Shown here: one piece after another, positions 37,111 through 44,710 of the stretch | How positions within the stretch are numbered: position 1 is the first letter of the stretch | Layout: each line of letters starts with the position of its first letter | Assembly (NCBI GenBank): GCA_016213205.1 | Contig: JACRAZ010000087.1 | Location: 48,439 to 112,438, forward strand | From: Burkholderiales bacterium | GTDB lineage: Bacteria > Pseudomonadota > Gammaproteobacteria > Burkholderiales > Burkholderiaceae_C | DNA: 64,000 bases | Reading direction: 5' to 3' | Notes under the pieces: model-generated | What the model saw: the letters and a program-made list of their open reading frames with translations, nothing else | Databases searched by the model: none | Told to the model about the DNA's origin: nothing | Program-made: the position numbers and the translations under genes

Positions 37111-38145
37111 ATGGCCACCGCCTCCCAGTCGGTTTCGATCGCCTTCGTGCGCAGCGCGCTGCAAAACGTGCCCGCCGCGCGCCGCGCGCTGCTGCTGCAG
37201 CGTTGCGGGGTCGTGCCGGACGCGCTGGCCGACGACCGCGCCCGCGTGGCCGCTGCGGCGTTCGGCGCGCTGTGGCTGGCGGTGGCGCGCGAGATCGACG
37301 ACGAGTTCTTCGGCCTCGACGCCCGGCGCATGAAGCCGGGCAGCTTTGCGCTGCTGTGCCATGCGCTGGCGGCCGCCGCCACGGTGGGCCAGGGGCTGCG
37401 GCTCGCGGTGCGTGGCTTCAACCTGTTCTTCGACGACGTGCAGGCCTCGCTCACCCTTGCCGGCCGCGAGGCGCGGCTGGCGCTGGTGCCGGCCGCGCAG
37501 CCCGCGCGGCCCGATCCCGAGGCCCGGCGCTTTGCCGACGAGACGCTGCTGATCATGCTGCATGGCCTGCTGTGCTGGCTGGCCGGCGCGCGGGTGCCGG
37601 TGGCGCGGCTGGACATGGCCCACCCACGGCCGGCCCATGCGGATGAATACCGCCGCATGTTCTCGCCGCAATGCAGCTTCGACGCGGCACGCACGCAACT
37701 GGTGTTCGATCCGCGGGTGCTGGCCCAGCGCGCGGCGGTGGACGCCGCGGCGCTGAAGGCCTTTCTGCGCGACGCGCCGCGCTCGGTGTTCATGAAGCAG
37801 GTGGCCGATTCGCATGCCGCTTTCGGCGAGCGGCTGCGACGCCGCCTGCGCCGTGCGGGCAGCCATTGGCCCACGCTGGAGGTGCTGGCCGACGAATTGC
37901 GCCTCTCGCCGGCCACGCTGCGCCGGCGCCTGCAGGCCGAAGGCACGAGCTGGCGCCGCCTGAAGGACGAACTGCGCCACGAGCGCGCCCTGGCCCTGCT
38001 GGGCGAGGGCCGGCTGAGCGTGGCGGAGATCGCCTCGCGCCTGGGCTATGAGGACGCGAGCGCCTTTCACCGCGCGTTCCGGCGCCGTGCGGGCACCACG
38101 CCTGCAGCAGCGCGGCGTGCCACGCCGGACAATGCAGCACCATGA
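37111..38145 (+). CDS. AraC-family regulator with arabinose-binding-like N-terminal domain
   Basis: 344 residues. The N-terminal 210 residues form the Arabinose_bd-type sensor seen in OruR/ArgR-like regulators (LLLQRCGVVPDALADDRARV, FNLFFDDVQASLTL). The C-terminus is a double HTH (LEVLADELRLSPATLRRRLQ, then IASRLGYEDASAFHRAFRRR). The ATG at 37111 (MATASQSVSIAFVRSALQ) fits the family; an earlier in-frame ATG at 37060 would run into the intergenic region. It is divergent from icmF with 107 bases between, making it a candidate icmF regulator. It overlaps greB by 4 bases, an unusual pairing. Confidence 0.88.
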   Translation: MATASQSVSIAFVRSALQNVPAARRALLLQRCGVVPDALADDRARVAAAAFGALWLAVAREIDDEFFGLDARRMKPGSFALLCHALAAAATVGQGLRLAVRGFNLFFDDVQASLTLAGREARLALVPAAQPARPDPEARRFADETLLIMLHGLLCWLAGARVPVARLDMAHPRPAHADEYRRMFSPQCSFDAARTQLVFDPRVLAQRAAVDAAALKAFLRDAPRSVFMKQVADSHAAFGERLRRRLRRAGSHWPTLEVLADELRLSPATLRRRLQAEGTSWRRLKDELRHERALALLGEGRLSVAEIASRLGYEDASAFHRAFRRRAGTTPAAARRATPDNAAP

Positions 38146-38714
38146 ACAAGGCCTTCACCCGCGAGCCCGAAGGCGGCACCGACGACGATGACGACGGCGC
38201 CGCCGGCCTGCCGCCGCTGCCCGCGGGCAGCAAGAACTACATGACGCCACAGGGCTGGCAACGCCTGCGTGGCGAACTGCTGAACCTGATCGATGTGGAG
38301 CGGCCCCGCGTCGTGGAGGTGGTGCACTGGGCCGCCAGCAACGGCGACCGCTCCGAAAACGGCGACTACCTCTACGGCAAGAAGCGCCTGCGCGAGATCG
38401 ATCGTCGCATCCGCTTCCTCACCCGGCGGCTGGACATCGCGGAGGTGGCCGACCCCTCGGCCCACCATGGCAGCGACCAGGTCTTCTTCGGCGCCACCGT
38501 CACCTATGCCAACAGCCGTGGCGAGGAACGCACGATCACGATCAAGGGCATCGACGAGGCCGACAACCTGCGCGGTGAGGTGAGCTGGGTGGCGCCGATC
38601 GCGCGGGCGCTGCTGAAGGCACGCGAGGGCGAGGAGGTGAAACTGCAGACGCCGGGAGGGGTGGAGACGATCGAGGTGCTGTCGGTGCGCTACCCGGCGC
38701 CGGCGCCACGCTGA
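38142..38714 (+). CDS. greB: Transcription elongation factor GreB
   Basis: 190 residues. The coiled-coil domain has MTPQGWQRLRGEL, and the catalytic acidic loop is NGDRSENGDYLYGKKRLREIDRR. The FKBP-like C-terminal domain ends in GEEVKLQTPGGVETIEVL. The Tyr-Gly-Lys-Lys after the loop marks it as GreB rather than GreA. It binds the RNA polymerase secondary channel and stimulates cleavage of backtracked transcripts. A 30-residue N-terminal extension with an acidic run (GGTDDDDDGAAG) makes it longer than the E. coli protein (158 residues). Confidence 0.94.
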   Translation: MNKAFTREPEGGTDDDDDGAAGLPPLPAGSKNYMTPQGWQRLRGELLNLIDVERPRVVEVVHWAASNGDRSENGDYLYGKKRLREIDRRIRFLTRRLDIAEVADPSAHHGSDQVFFGATVTYANSRGEERTITIKGIDEADNLRGEVSWVAPIARALLKAREGEEVKLQTPGGVETIEVLSVRYPAPAPR

Positions 38715-38865
38715 TGGCAGCGTGAGCGCCGGCTCCGAGGCGCCGGTGGCGCTGGGCAGGGCCCGCAGCCACCGTGGTTTCCCTGAGCAGATGCCGTTGT
38801 GACGGTCTGCCTGCACTGTAGGGCCCGTGCCGCTGCATTTGGCGGGCAAAATGCAACCCAGGTCG

Positions 38866-38880
38866 AGTGACATATTCCCA
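38866..38880 (+). promoter_or_regulatory. Candidate Crp-type box upstream of the Crp-like gene
   Basis: AGTGACATATTCCCA lies 47 bases upstream of the Crp-like start. A copy with one mismatch is at 39597, upstream of the LodA-like operon. A symmetrical relative is at 51694. The GTGA core is the half-site read by CRP proteins with an R-E-x-x-x-R recognition helix, which this regulator has. It would imply autoregulation. Confidence 0.5.
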
Positions 38881-38927
38881 TAAGACACTGGGCCATCACC
38901 TCCACCCCTTGAAGCCAACCCGAGCGA

Positions 38928-39584
38928 ATGACCGAGCCCAACGCTGCCGATGACCGCCTGCCTCACAGCCTGCTCGTGGCCATTTCGCGCCACGGCGGCA
39001 CACGCTCCTATGCCGCCAACACGGTGCTCATCCACGAGGGTGACGAGGGCGATGCGCTCTACATCATCCTGAGCGGGCGGGTCAAAGCCTACTCGACAGG
39101 CACCCAGGGCCGCGAGATCGTGCTGGACGAATTCGGCCCCGGCCACTTCGTCGGCGAACTGGCGATGGACGGCGAACGGCGTTCGGTCTCGATCAAGACG
39201 CTGGAGCCCACCGCCTGCTGCGTGGTGCAGCGCGAAGGGCTCGACGCCTTCCTGACCGAGCACCCCGAGTTCGCCGGCCACCTGACACGCAAGCTGGTGC
39301 GCATGGTGAGGCGCCTGACCGAGCAGGTGAAGAGCCTGGCGTTGCAGGATGTGTACGGCCGCGTCGCACGCGTGCTGATGGAGCTTTCCGATCCGGCGCC
39401 CGGCGGCAGCGAGCAGCGCACCGTGCGGCAGAAGCTCACCCAGCAGGACATTGCCGACCGCGTGGGCTCGTCACGCGAGATGGTGCACCGGGTGATGAAG
39501 GAGCTCGCCATCGGCGGCTACGTCACCCCCGATGAGAACAGCAAGCTGCTGGTCATCCGCAAGAAGCTGCCGCACGCGTGGTAG
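38928..39584 (+). CDS. Crp/Fnr-family transcriptional regulator
   Basis: 218 residues. A cNMP-binding beta-roll (about 15-130; ANTVLIHEGDEGDALYIILS, FGPGHFVGELAMDGERRSVS) is followed by the dimer helix and a winged HTH. The recognition helix GSSREMVHRVMKEL keeps the Arg-Glu and second Arg that in E. coli CRP contact the GTGA half-site; FNR-type regulators differ here. There are no cysteine clusters for an Fe-S centre. The effector may be cAMP or another nucleotide; Arg and Ser of the phosphate-binding cassette are partly conserved (GELAMDGERRSVS), so this is undecided. A 15-base box recurs before this gene and before the next operon. Confidence 0.92.
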   Translation: MTEPNAADDRLPHSLLVAISRHGGTRSYAANTVLIHEGDEGDALYIILSGRVKAYSTGTQGREIVLDEFGPGHFVGELAMDGERRSVSIKTLEPTACCVVQREGLDAFLTEHPEFAGHLTRKLVRMVRRLTEQVKSLALQDVYGRVARVLMELSDPAPGGSEQRTVRQKLTQQDIADRVGSSREMVHRVMKELAIGGYVTPDENSKLLVIRKKLPHAW

Positions 39585-39596
39585 CCCGCTGCCTGA

Positions 39597-39611
39597 AGTG
39601 ACATTTTCCCA
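39597..39611 (+). promoter_or_regulatory. Candidate Crp-type box upstream of the LodA-like operon
   Basis: AGTGACATTTTCCCA matches the box at 38866 in 14 of 15 bases. It lies between the Crp-like gene and the FAD oxidase, 150 bases before the oxidase start, so the regulator may control that operon. Confidence 0.45.
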
Positions 39612-39614
39612 GGC

Positions 39615-39630
39615 CTGCCCGCTCGGGCAG
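39615..39630 (+). terminator. Hairpin downstream of the Crp-like gene
   Basis: CTGCCCG-CT-CGGGCAG is a perfect 7-base stem 30 bases after the Crp-like stop. No T-tract follows. Confidence 0.35.
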
Positions 39631-39707
39631 CGCGCGAACTTGATCGAAGATCGACCCCGCTGCCCCGCCACGACGGGCAGGTCGGGCCCGGCCCGGCCCG
39701 GCAGGGG

Positions 39708-39734
39708 TGTCATCGGAAATGCGTTGTGTCATCG
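39708..39734 (+). promoter_or_regulatory. Direct repeat upstream of the FAD oxidase
   Basis: TGTCATCG occurs twice with starts 19 bases apart (39708 and 39727), about two helical turns. This is a layout that could bind a regulator near the operon promoter. It is a weak inference. Confidence 0.3.
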
Positions 39735-39760
39735 ATCCGGCGTGACCGGTAGGAGGGATC

Positions 39761-41287
39761 ATGTGGCGTAGAACTGCCAAGCAGCGCGACAAGCTGCAAA
39801 AACTGTCCGGCTGGGCCGGTGTCATCGAAGGCTTCGGCCTGCCGTTCACCGCAGCGCAACTGGGCAGCCTGCAGTCGGCGATCCAGGGCGAGGTGGTGCT
39901 GCCCTCCGACCCGTCGTACGCGGCCTCGCGCCAGCAGCAGAACCTGGCGTTCCAGTACTTCCCGCTGCTGATCGTCTACTGCGAGGTGTTCAGCGACGTC
40001 TACCAGTGCCTGAAGTTCGCGCACGAGCACAAGCTCTGGACCACCACGCGCTCGGGCGGCCACAGCACCGCGGGCTACTCGGTGAACAACGGCATGGTGA
40101 TCGACACCTCGCGGTTGAACAGCATCGTGGTCGACCCCGACCAGCGCCGCGTCACCTGCGGCCCGGGCACCGACTGGGCACGGTTGAACGCCACCTTGTC
40201 GGACTACCAGCTGCACGTGCCCACCGGCGTGTGCGGCAGCGTGTGCGTGGCCGGCTTCATGCAAGGCGGCGGCTACGGCCAGACCTCGCGCACCTGGGGC
40301 ATGAACTGCGACAACGTCGAGGAACTGCTGGTGATGCTGGCCGACGGCCGCATGGTGCGCGCCAACGCCGAGGTCAACGCCGACCTGTTCTGGGCCCTGC
40401 GCGGGGGCACCGGCAACAACTTCGGCATCCTGCTGCAGGCCACCTACCGCCTGGTGCCCATGCCCATGCTGTGGGGCTGGGGCCTGCGCTGGCCGCTGGC
40501 CGAGGCGCCCCAGGCGCTGGTGGAAATGCAGCGCAACTACATGCGCAGCGGCGCGCCGGACGAGCTGGGCTACATGGCCGCGCTCACCTTCCAGGGCGAC
40601 CCGGCCGAGCCCTGCCTGCTGATGCGCGGCATCTGGTGGGGCGAGCGTGCCGATGGCCTGAAGGCCCTGGCGCCCATCATGCGCGAGACGGGCCTGAAGA
40701 CGCTCGAGCTCGACCGCGTGGGCACCTACGACGAGCTCAACGAGTGGCTGTTCACCGGCGTGCCCAACTGCCCGGACCTGGCCCGCGAGGACAAGCAGTC
40801 GGTCATCATCGCGCGCAAGCTGAAAGAGGCCGACTGGAAGAAGATCTGCAAGCGCTTCGCCGCCAGCCCCAACCCCTGGTCGGCCGCGGTGATCGAGCCC
40901 TATGGCGGCGCGATCAGCCGCGTGCCGCGTGATGCCACCGCCTGGATCCACCGCGACGCCGACATGGACCTGTTCATCGACGTGTTCTGGATGGACGATT
41001 TCCAGCGCCGCGAGGTGGAGGACTACCTCGACGGCTACATGGCGCTGCTGGCACCCTACGGCAACGGCCAGTCGTACCAGAACTACCCGCGCCAGTCGCA
41101 GACGGACTATCGCGCCGCCTACTGGGCCGATCAGTTCCCGCGCCTGCTGTCCATCAAGCGCAAGTACGACCCGCGCAACTTCTTCCACTACGGCCAGAGC
41201 GTGTCGCCCGAGCCGGGGCAGAAGTGGCCCAAGCCGGCGCCGGGGCCCATCGTCGTCGAGCCCTACGGCCCGCCGCCGATTGCATGA
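39761..41287 (+). CDS. BBE-type FAD-linked oxidase
   Basis: 508 residues of the berberine-bridge-enzyme-like family. The FAD domain has TRSGGHSTAGYS with His101, the usual histidyl-FAD site. VPTGVCGSVCVAGFMQGGGYG follows, with Cys158 a candidate second (6-S-cysteinyl) attachment. The C-terminal BBE motif is YDPRNFFHYGQSV. There is no signal peptide. Members oxidise sugars, alkaloids or other alcohol/amine substrates and pass electrons to O2. A strong GGAGGG ribosome-binding site precedes the ATG at 39761. It heads the operon containing the split LodA-like oxidase, radical-SAM maturase and flavoprotein, suggesting a coupled oxidation step; its substrate is unknown. Confidence 0.88.
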   Translation: MWRRTAKQRDKLQKLSGWAGVIEGFGLPFTAAQLGSLQSAIQGEVVLPSDPSYAASRQQQNLAFQYFPLLIVYCEVFSDVYQCLKFAHEHKLWTTTRSGGHSTAGYSVNNGMVIDTSRLNSIVVDPDQRRVTCGPGTDWARLNATLSDYQLHVPTGVCGSVCVAGFMQGGGYGQTSRTWGMNCDNVEELLVMLADGRMVRANAEVNADLFWALRGGTGNNFGILLQATYRLVPMPMLWGWGLRWPLAEAPQALVEMQRNYMRSGAPDELGYMAALTFQGDPAEPCLLMRGIWWGERADGLKALAPIMRETGLKTLELDRVGTYDELNEWLFTGVPNCPDLAREDKQSVIIARKLKEADWKKICKRFAASPNPWSAAVIEPYGGAISRVPRDATAWIHRDADMDLFIDVFWMDDFQRREVEDYLDGYMALLAPYGNGQSYQNYPRQSQTDYRAAYWADQFPRLLSIKRKYDPRNFFHYGQSVSPEPGQKWPKPAPGPIVVEPYGPPPIA

Positions 41288-41307
41288 CCCACCCCCGTAG
41301 CGTCTGC

Positions 41308-41335
41308 GGCCCGGCGAAGCCGGTTCCGCGGCGCC
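41308..41335. repeat. Second copy (partial, inverted) of the hutH-type palindromic repeat
   Basis: GGCCCGGCGAAGCCGGTTCC and the following GCGGCGCC match the reverse complement of the repeat inside hutH (15969-16000 region) in 25 of 28 bases. Here it lies in the 90-base gap between the FAD oxidase and the next gene, the usual intergenic position for such elements. Confidence 0.7.
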
Positions 41336-41377
41336 CGCGTGGGTCGCCCGCGCAGTCTGAAGCTGTGGAGTCCTGAG

Positions 41378-43027
41378 ATGCGTTCATTGATCGAGGTGTT
41401 CTTCAACCCGCCGATGGCCGTGGCCCGCTTCGGCGCCAGCCCCACGCCGCTGGATGCCTTCGAGTGGCGCGTCTCGCGGGATGCGCACGGCAAGGTGCTC
41501 ACCGTCGTCGACCCGGCGCTCAGCCTGCGCGTGGCCGAGGACGGCAGCGCCCAGCCCTACCTGCCCGGCCACATCCGCTTCAAGGACGACGACGGCTCGG
41601 TGCGCCCGGTGGCCCCGTTCATCGAGCTGTGGGCGCGGCTGCAGGCGGCCGACGGCGGCGTGGAGGAGGAACCCTTCACGCTGGCGCTGATGGACGAGCT
41701 GCGGCTCACGCTGCGCCACTTCTCGGTGCAGGTGTGGGCGGCCAACCTGAAGGCGGCGCGGCGCACCAACGATCCGGCCTGCGGCTTCCAGGCCCGCGTG
41801 GCCTTCGGCGGCGAAGACCACACGCGCAAGCCGCTGCTGGCCAGCAGCCCGCACACCTCGGGCCAGGCGCCGCTGGTCAGCCCGGACCGGCCGGTGCCGC
41901 TGGGCCAGGTGCAGTGGCTCAGGCCGGTGGCCGAGCGTGACCCCGCCTTCCCCGAGGCCGATCTGTCGGTGCTGCGCCTGCGCTTCACGCCGGCGGCGGG
42001 CAAGGTGTATGCGCCACCGCGCGCGGTGCAGGGCCCGGACCGGCTCACCGTGACCGGCGTGGTCGATGTCTACCAGCTCGCCTGGCAGACCGAGGGCCGG
42101 GTGCACACCATCGTGCCGCCCGAGCAGCGCATCCTCAACGACGACACGCCCTGGTCCACCTACCGCATGCTCACCGGCCTGTACGAGGACCCGCAGCCGC
42201 AGGACGGCTACGACGGCTCCGACGACGGCGACAACCAGAGCTGGGGCTGCGTGGACGACAGCTGCGATGCGCTGGTCACGGTGGCGGTGGCCTGGCGCGG
42301 CCAGCGTTATGCGGCCGAGGGTCGCGTGTTCGTCGGACCGCCGGCCTTTGCGCCGGACCGCCGGCCGTTCTATTCGGTGGCCGACGACCTGGCCGACCGC
42401 GACCTGCCGCTGGTGCAGGTGACGCGCGAGAACTACGACGAGGTCAAGGCCGAGGTGGTGGCGCTGTTCCGCCGCGCCTTCGAGACCGCCGCCACGCTGA
42501 ACCTGGATGCCGCGCGCACCGAGGCGCTGCAGGACAACCAGGGCTCCAACCCGCCGCCGCCGCCGCCCGGCATGACGCTGCCCCGCACCGATGGCGGCAG
42601 CATGACCGAGGTGGACACGCCCTACATCGACCGCACGCCCGACCTCACGCTGAACCAGCCCCCGGGCGATTTCATGATCAGCGTGCGCGGCGACCGGCTC
42701 AGCTACAGCCAGGCCGTGCCCTTCGTGCACTCGCAGCTGATGGAAGAGGCGGTGCTGATCGACTTCCTGCGCCGCCGCCATGCCCATGTGCGGCGCCTGC
42801 TGCGGCCGGCCTTCGGCCTGATCACCGAGTGGCACCCCGAGCCGCTGCCGCCGCCCGACCCGAACTTCCGCGACCCGCGTGTCGTGCGCGACCTGATGCA
42901 CGACATGCGCATGCCGCCGTACATGCGCGATGCCTACTACGTGCCGCTGTCGCTGACACGCCGGCAGTACCGCCTGCTGATCGATTTCCTCGACCTGCTG
43001 GCGCAGGAAGAAGGGGCTCAGGCATGA
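41378..43027 (+). CDS. LodA-like quinoprotein oxidase, N-terminal half encoded as a separate gene
   Basis: 549 residues. The start (FFNPPMAVARFGASPTPLDA) and KDDDGSVRPVAPFIELWARL resemble the N-terminal domain of LodA/GoxA-type oxidases (IhPAIGIARVGNS-like, then D.DG.IKRQAARF-like). The end (YYVPLSLTRRQYRLLIDFLD) matches the LodA segment just before the cysteine tryptophylquinone-bearing part. The rest of a LodA-like protein is encoded by the next gene, which overlaps this stop by 4 bases. The oxidase therefore appears split at a domain linker. The middle (about 200-400) is poorly recognised. The ATG at 41378 has GGAG upstream. The LodA assignment comes from remembered family motifs and is an inference. 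Confidence 0.62.
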   Translation: MRSLIEVFFNPPMAVARFGASPTPLDAFEWRVSRDAHGKVLTVVDPALSLRVAEDGSAQPYLPGHIRFKDDDGSVRPVAPFIELWARLQAADGGVEEEPFTLALMDELRLTLRHFSVQVWAANLKAARRTNDPACGFQARVAFGGEDHTRKPLLASSPHTSGQAPLVSPDRPVPLGQVQWLRPVAERDPAFPEADLSVLRLRFTPAAGKVYAPPRAVQGPDRLTVTGVVDVYQLAWQTEGRVHTIVPPEQRILNDDTPWSTYRMLTGLYEDPQPQDGYDGSDDGDNQSWGCVDDSCDALVTVAVAWRGQRYAAEGRVFVGPPAFAPDRRPFYSVADDLADRDLPLVQVTRENYDEVKAEVVALFRRAFETAATLNLDAARTEALQDNQGSNPPPPPPGMTLPRTDGGSMTEVDTPYIDRTPDLTLNQPPGDFMISVRGDRLSYSQAVPFVHSQLMEEAVLIDFLRRRHAHVRRLLRPAFGLITEWHPEPLPPPDPNFRDPRVVRDLMHDMRMPPYMRDAYYVPLSLTRRQYRLLIDFLDLLAQEEGAQA

Positions 43028-44700
43028 CACATCCGATCAAGCCCCGCAACCTCACGGCCCGCGCGGCGCACCGCGTGCTAGGTAACCCGGCCAGCGCCGG
43101 GCTCGACGCCAGCGTGGGCAACTGCTTCCCCGGCCTCGAGATCGACGTGCGCAACCTCGACGGCCGCTTCTTCCCCGGCATGGTGTTCTGGGTGGTCACC
43201 AAGCCGCTGGCGCCGGTGCCCGAGGCGCTGCCCAACCAGGCCGGCATCCTGCTGCACGGGCTGGATTTCCTGCAGGACCCGATGCTGCCGGCCGACAGCC
43301 CCGAACCCTGGGTGCAGACGCTGCTGGGCCAGCTCAACGGTGATGACGGCGTGGCGCTGGCCGCCGGTCGCTGGTACCTGAGCTGGGTGGAGCAGGGCGG
43401 CCAGCGCATCAGCCTCGACCAGGTGGACGGCACGCCCTACGACGGCGAGCTGGCCTGGCGCTTCCTGCGCTGCATCGGCCTGGAGCTGCCGCTGACCATC
43501 GGCCTGGTGCAGCGCGGCGTGCCGCAGCCGGTGCCGCAGATCGTGCTCACCGGCTACCGCCGCCGCTACACCGGCGCCGAGGGCGTGATCGACACCGCGT
43601 TCCGCCCCGGCGAGCTGACGCAGAGCCTGTGCAACCCCTGGCAGCACGACTTCCGCGATTGCGCCTGCTACTACTGGGCCAGCAACCACCCCGACGTGGT
43701 GCTCTCGAGCTCGCAGGACCCGGACACCGCGAACACCTGGCTCGATTGGCTGCGCCGCGACCGCAGCCCCGCCGGCGAGGTGGCCGCGCCGAACAACCGC
43801 GCCGATGCGCGGCCGCTGGAGATCGACCACTTCGAGATCAACCAGCGCTGGCAGGAACTGGCCTTCGTGATCAACGGCCACGAGATCGGCGCGGTCTACG
43901 AGCCGGCGCCGCCGGACAAGGCCAAGCCCTACAAGAACGCCGCCGAGATGATCGACGACCTCGAGCAGCGCCTGGCGCCGCTGGAGCTGCGGCTCACCTT
44001 CGAGTACCTGTACAGCCTGTTCTCGCTGCACGAGCCCAGCGAGGTCGATGCACGCCGCTGGCCCACGATGCCGGCCGACCTGATCGCCACGCGGCAGGCC
44101 ATCACCATCGTCGCGATCGGCGAGATGACCCACCTGCGCTGGGCCAACCAGCTGCTGTGGTCGCTGGACCAGGCGGGCCTCTACCCCAAGGGTCGCAAGT
44201 ACCGGCCGGTGCTCAGCACGCCGCCCGGCAAGCTGCGCCCGCTGGACTACGCGGCGCTGGACGACTACATCCACATCGAACGACCGGGCGGCGCGGTGGA
44301 CACCGGCTACGCGCGCTGCGTGGCCACGCTGGAGCAGCCGCGCTACCCGCGCGAGCTGTGGCAGCTGGCGGTCAAGATCGACAGCGACGGCATGGACCAC
44401 TTCCGCCGCTTCACCGAAATGCGGCACACGCTCACCGCCTACCGCGGCGCCGACGGGCCCTTGCCCTACCTGCGGCCGGTGAAGCCCGGCACGCGGGCCC
44501 AGACGCGTGACGCGCTGGCCAACGTCAGTGCCCTGCTGGCGGCATTGAATGACGCGTACATCGCGCAATATCGCAACGAGCCAGCAGCGGCACAGGCGGC
44601 GATCAGCCAGTCGCGCACGGTGATGGACACGCTGCGCGTGCAGGCCGAGGCGCTGGCCGCGGAGGGCATCGGCATCCCGTTCTTCCTGGCCTTGAAGTGA
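43024..44700 (+). CDS. LodA-like cofactor-bearing half fused to a VioB-type ferritin-like domain
   Basis: 558 residues. The first 230 match the C-terminal part of LodA-like oxidases: LDASVGNCFPGLEI (27-40, family LxxAxLexCVGGxFxPGIE) and FRPGELTQSLCNPWQHDFRD (193-212), then CACYYWASNHPDVV. The Trp206 of PWQHDF is the candidate cofactor Trp. Possible cross-link Cys residues are 34, 150, 203, 213 and 215. Residues about 310-500 form a ferritin-like domain like that of VioB/RebD (ELRLTFEYLYSLFSLHEPSE; EMTHLRWANQLLW; DGMDHFRRFTEM), with carboxylate and His ligands for iron. This fusion is not one I know. The start overlaps the previous gene by 4 bases. Functional predictions are inference. Confidence 0.65.
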   Translation: MTHPIKPRNLTARAAHRVLGNPASAGLDASVGNCFPGLEIDVRNLDGRFFPGMVFWVVTKPLAPVPEALPNQAGILLHGLDFLQDPMLPADSPEPWVQTLLGQLNGDDGVALAAGRWYLSWVEQGGQRISLDQVDGTPYDGELAWRFLRCIGLELPLTIGLVQRGVPQPVPQIVLTGYRRRYTGAEGVIDTAFRPGELTQSLCNPWQHDFRDCACYYWASNHPDVVLSSSQDPDTANTWLDWLRRDRSPAGEVAAPNNRADARPLEIDHFEINQRWQELAFVINGHEIGAVYEPAPPDKAKPYKNAAEMIDDLEQRLAPLELRLTFEYLYSLFSLHEPSEVDARRWPTMPADLIATRQAITIVAIGEMTHLRWANQLLWSLDQAGLYPKGRKYRPVLSTPPGKLRPLDYAALDDYIHIERPGGAVDTGYARCVATLEQPRYPRELWQLAVKIDSDGMDHFRRFTEMRHTLTAYRGADGPLPYLRPVKPGTRAQTRDALANVSALLAALNDAYIAQYRNEPAAAQAAISQSRTVMDTLRVQAEALAAEGIGIPFFLALK

Positions 44701-44710
44701 GGGCGGTGCG

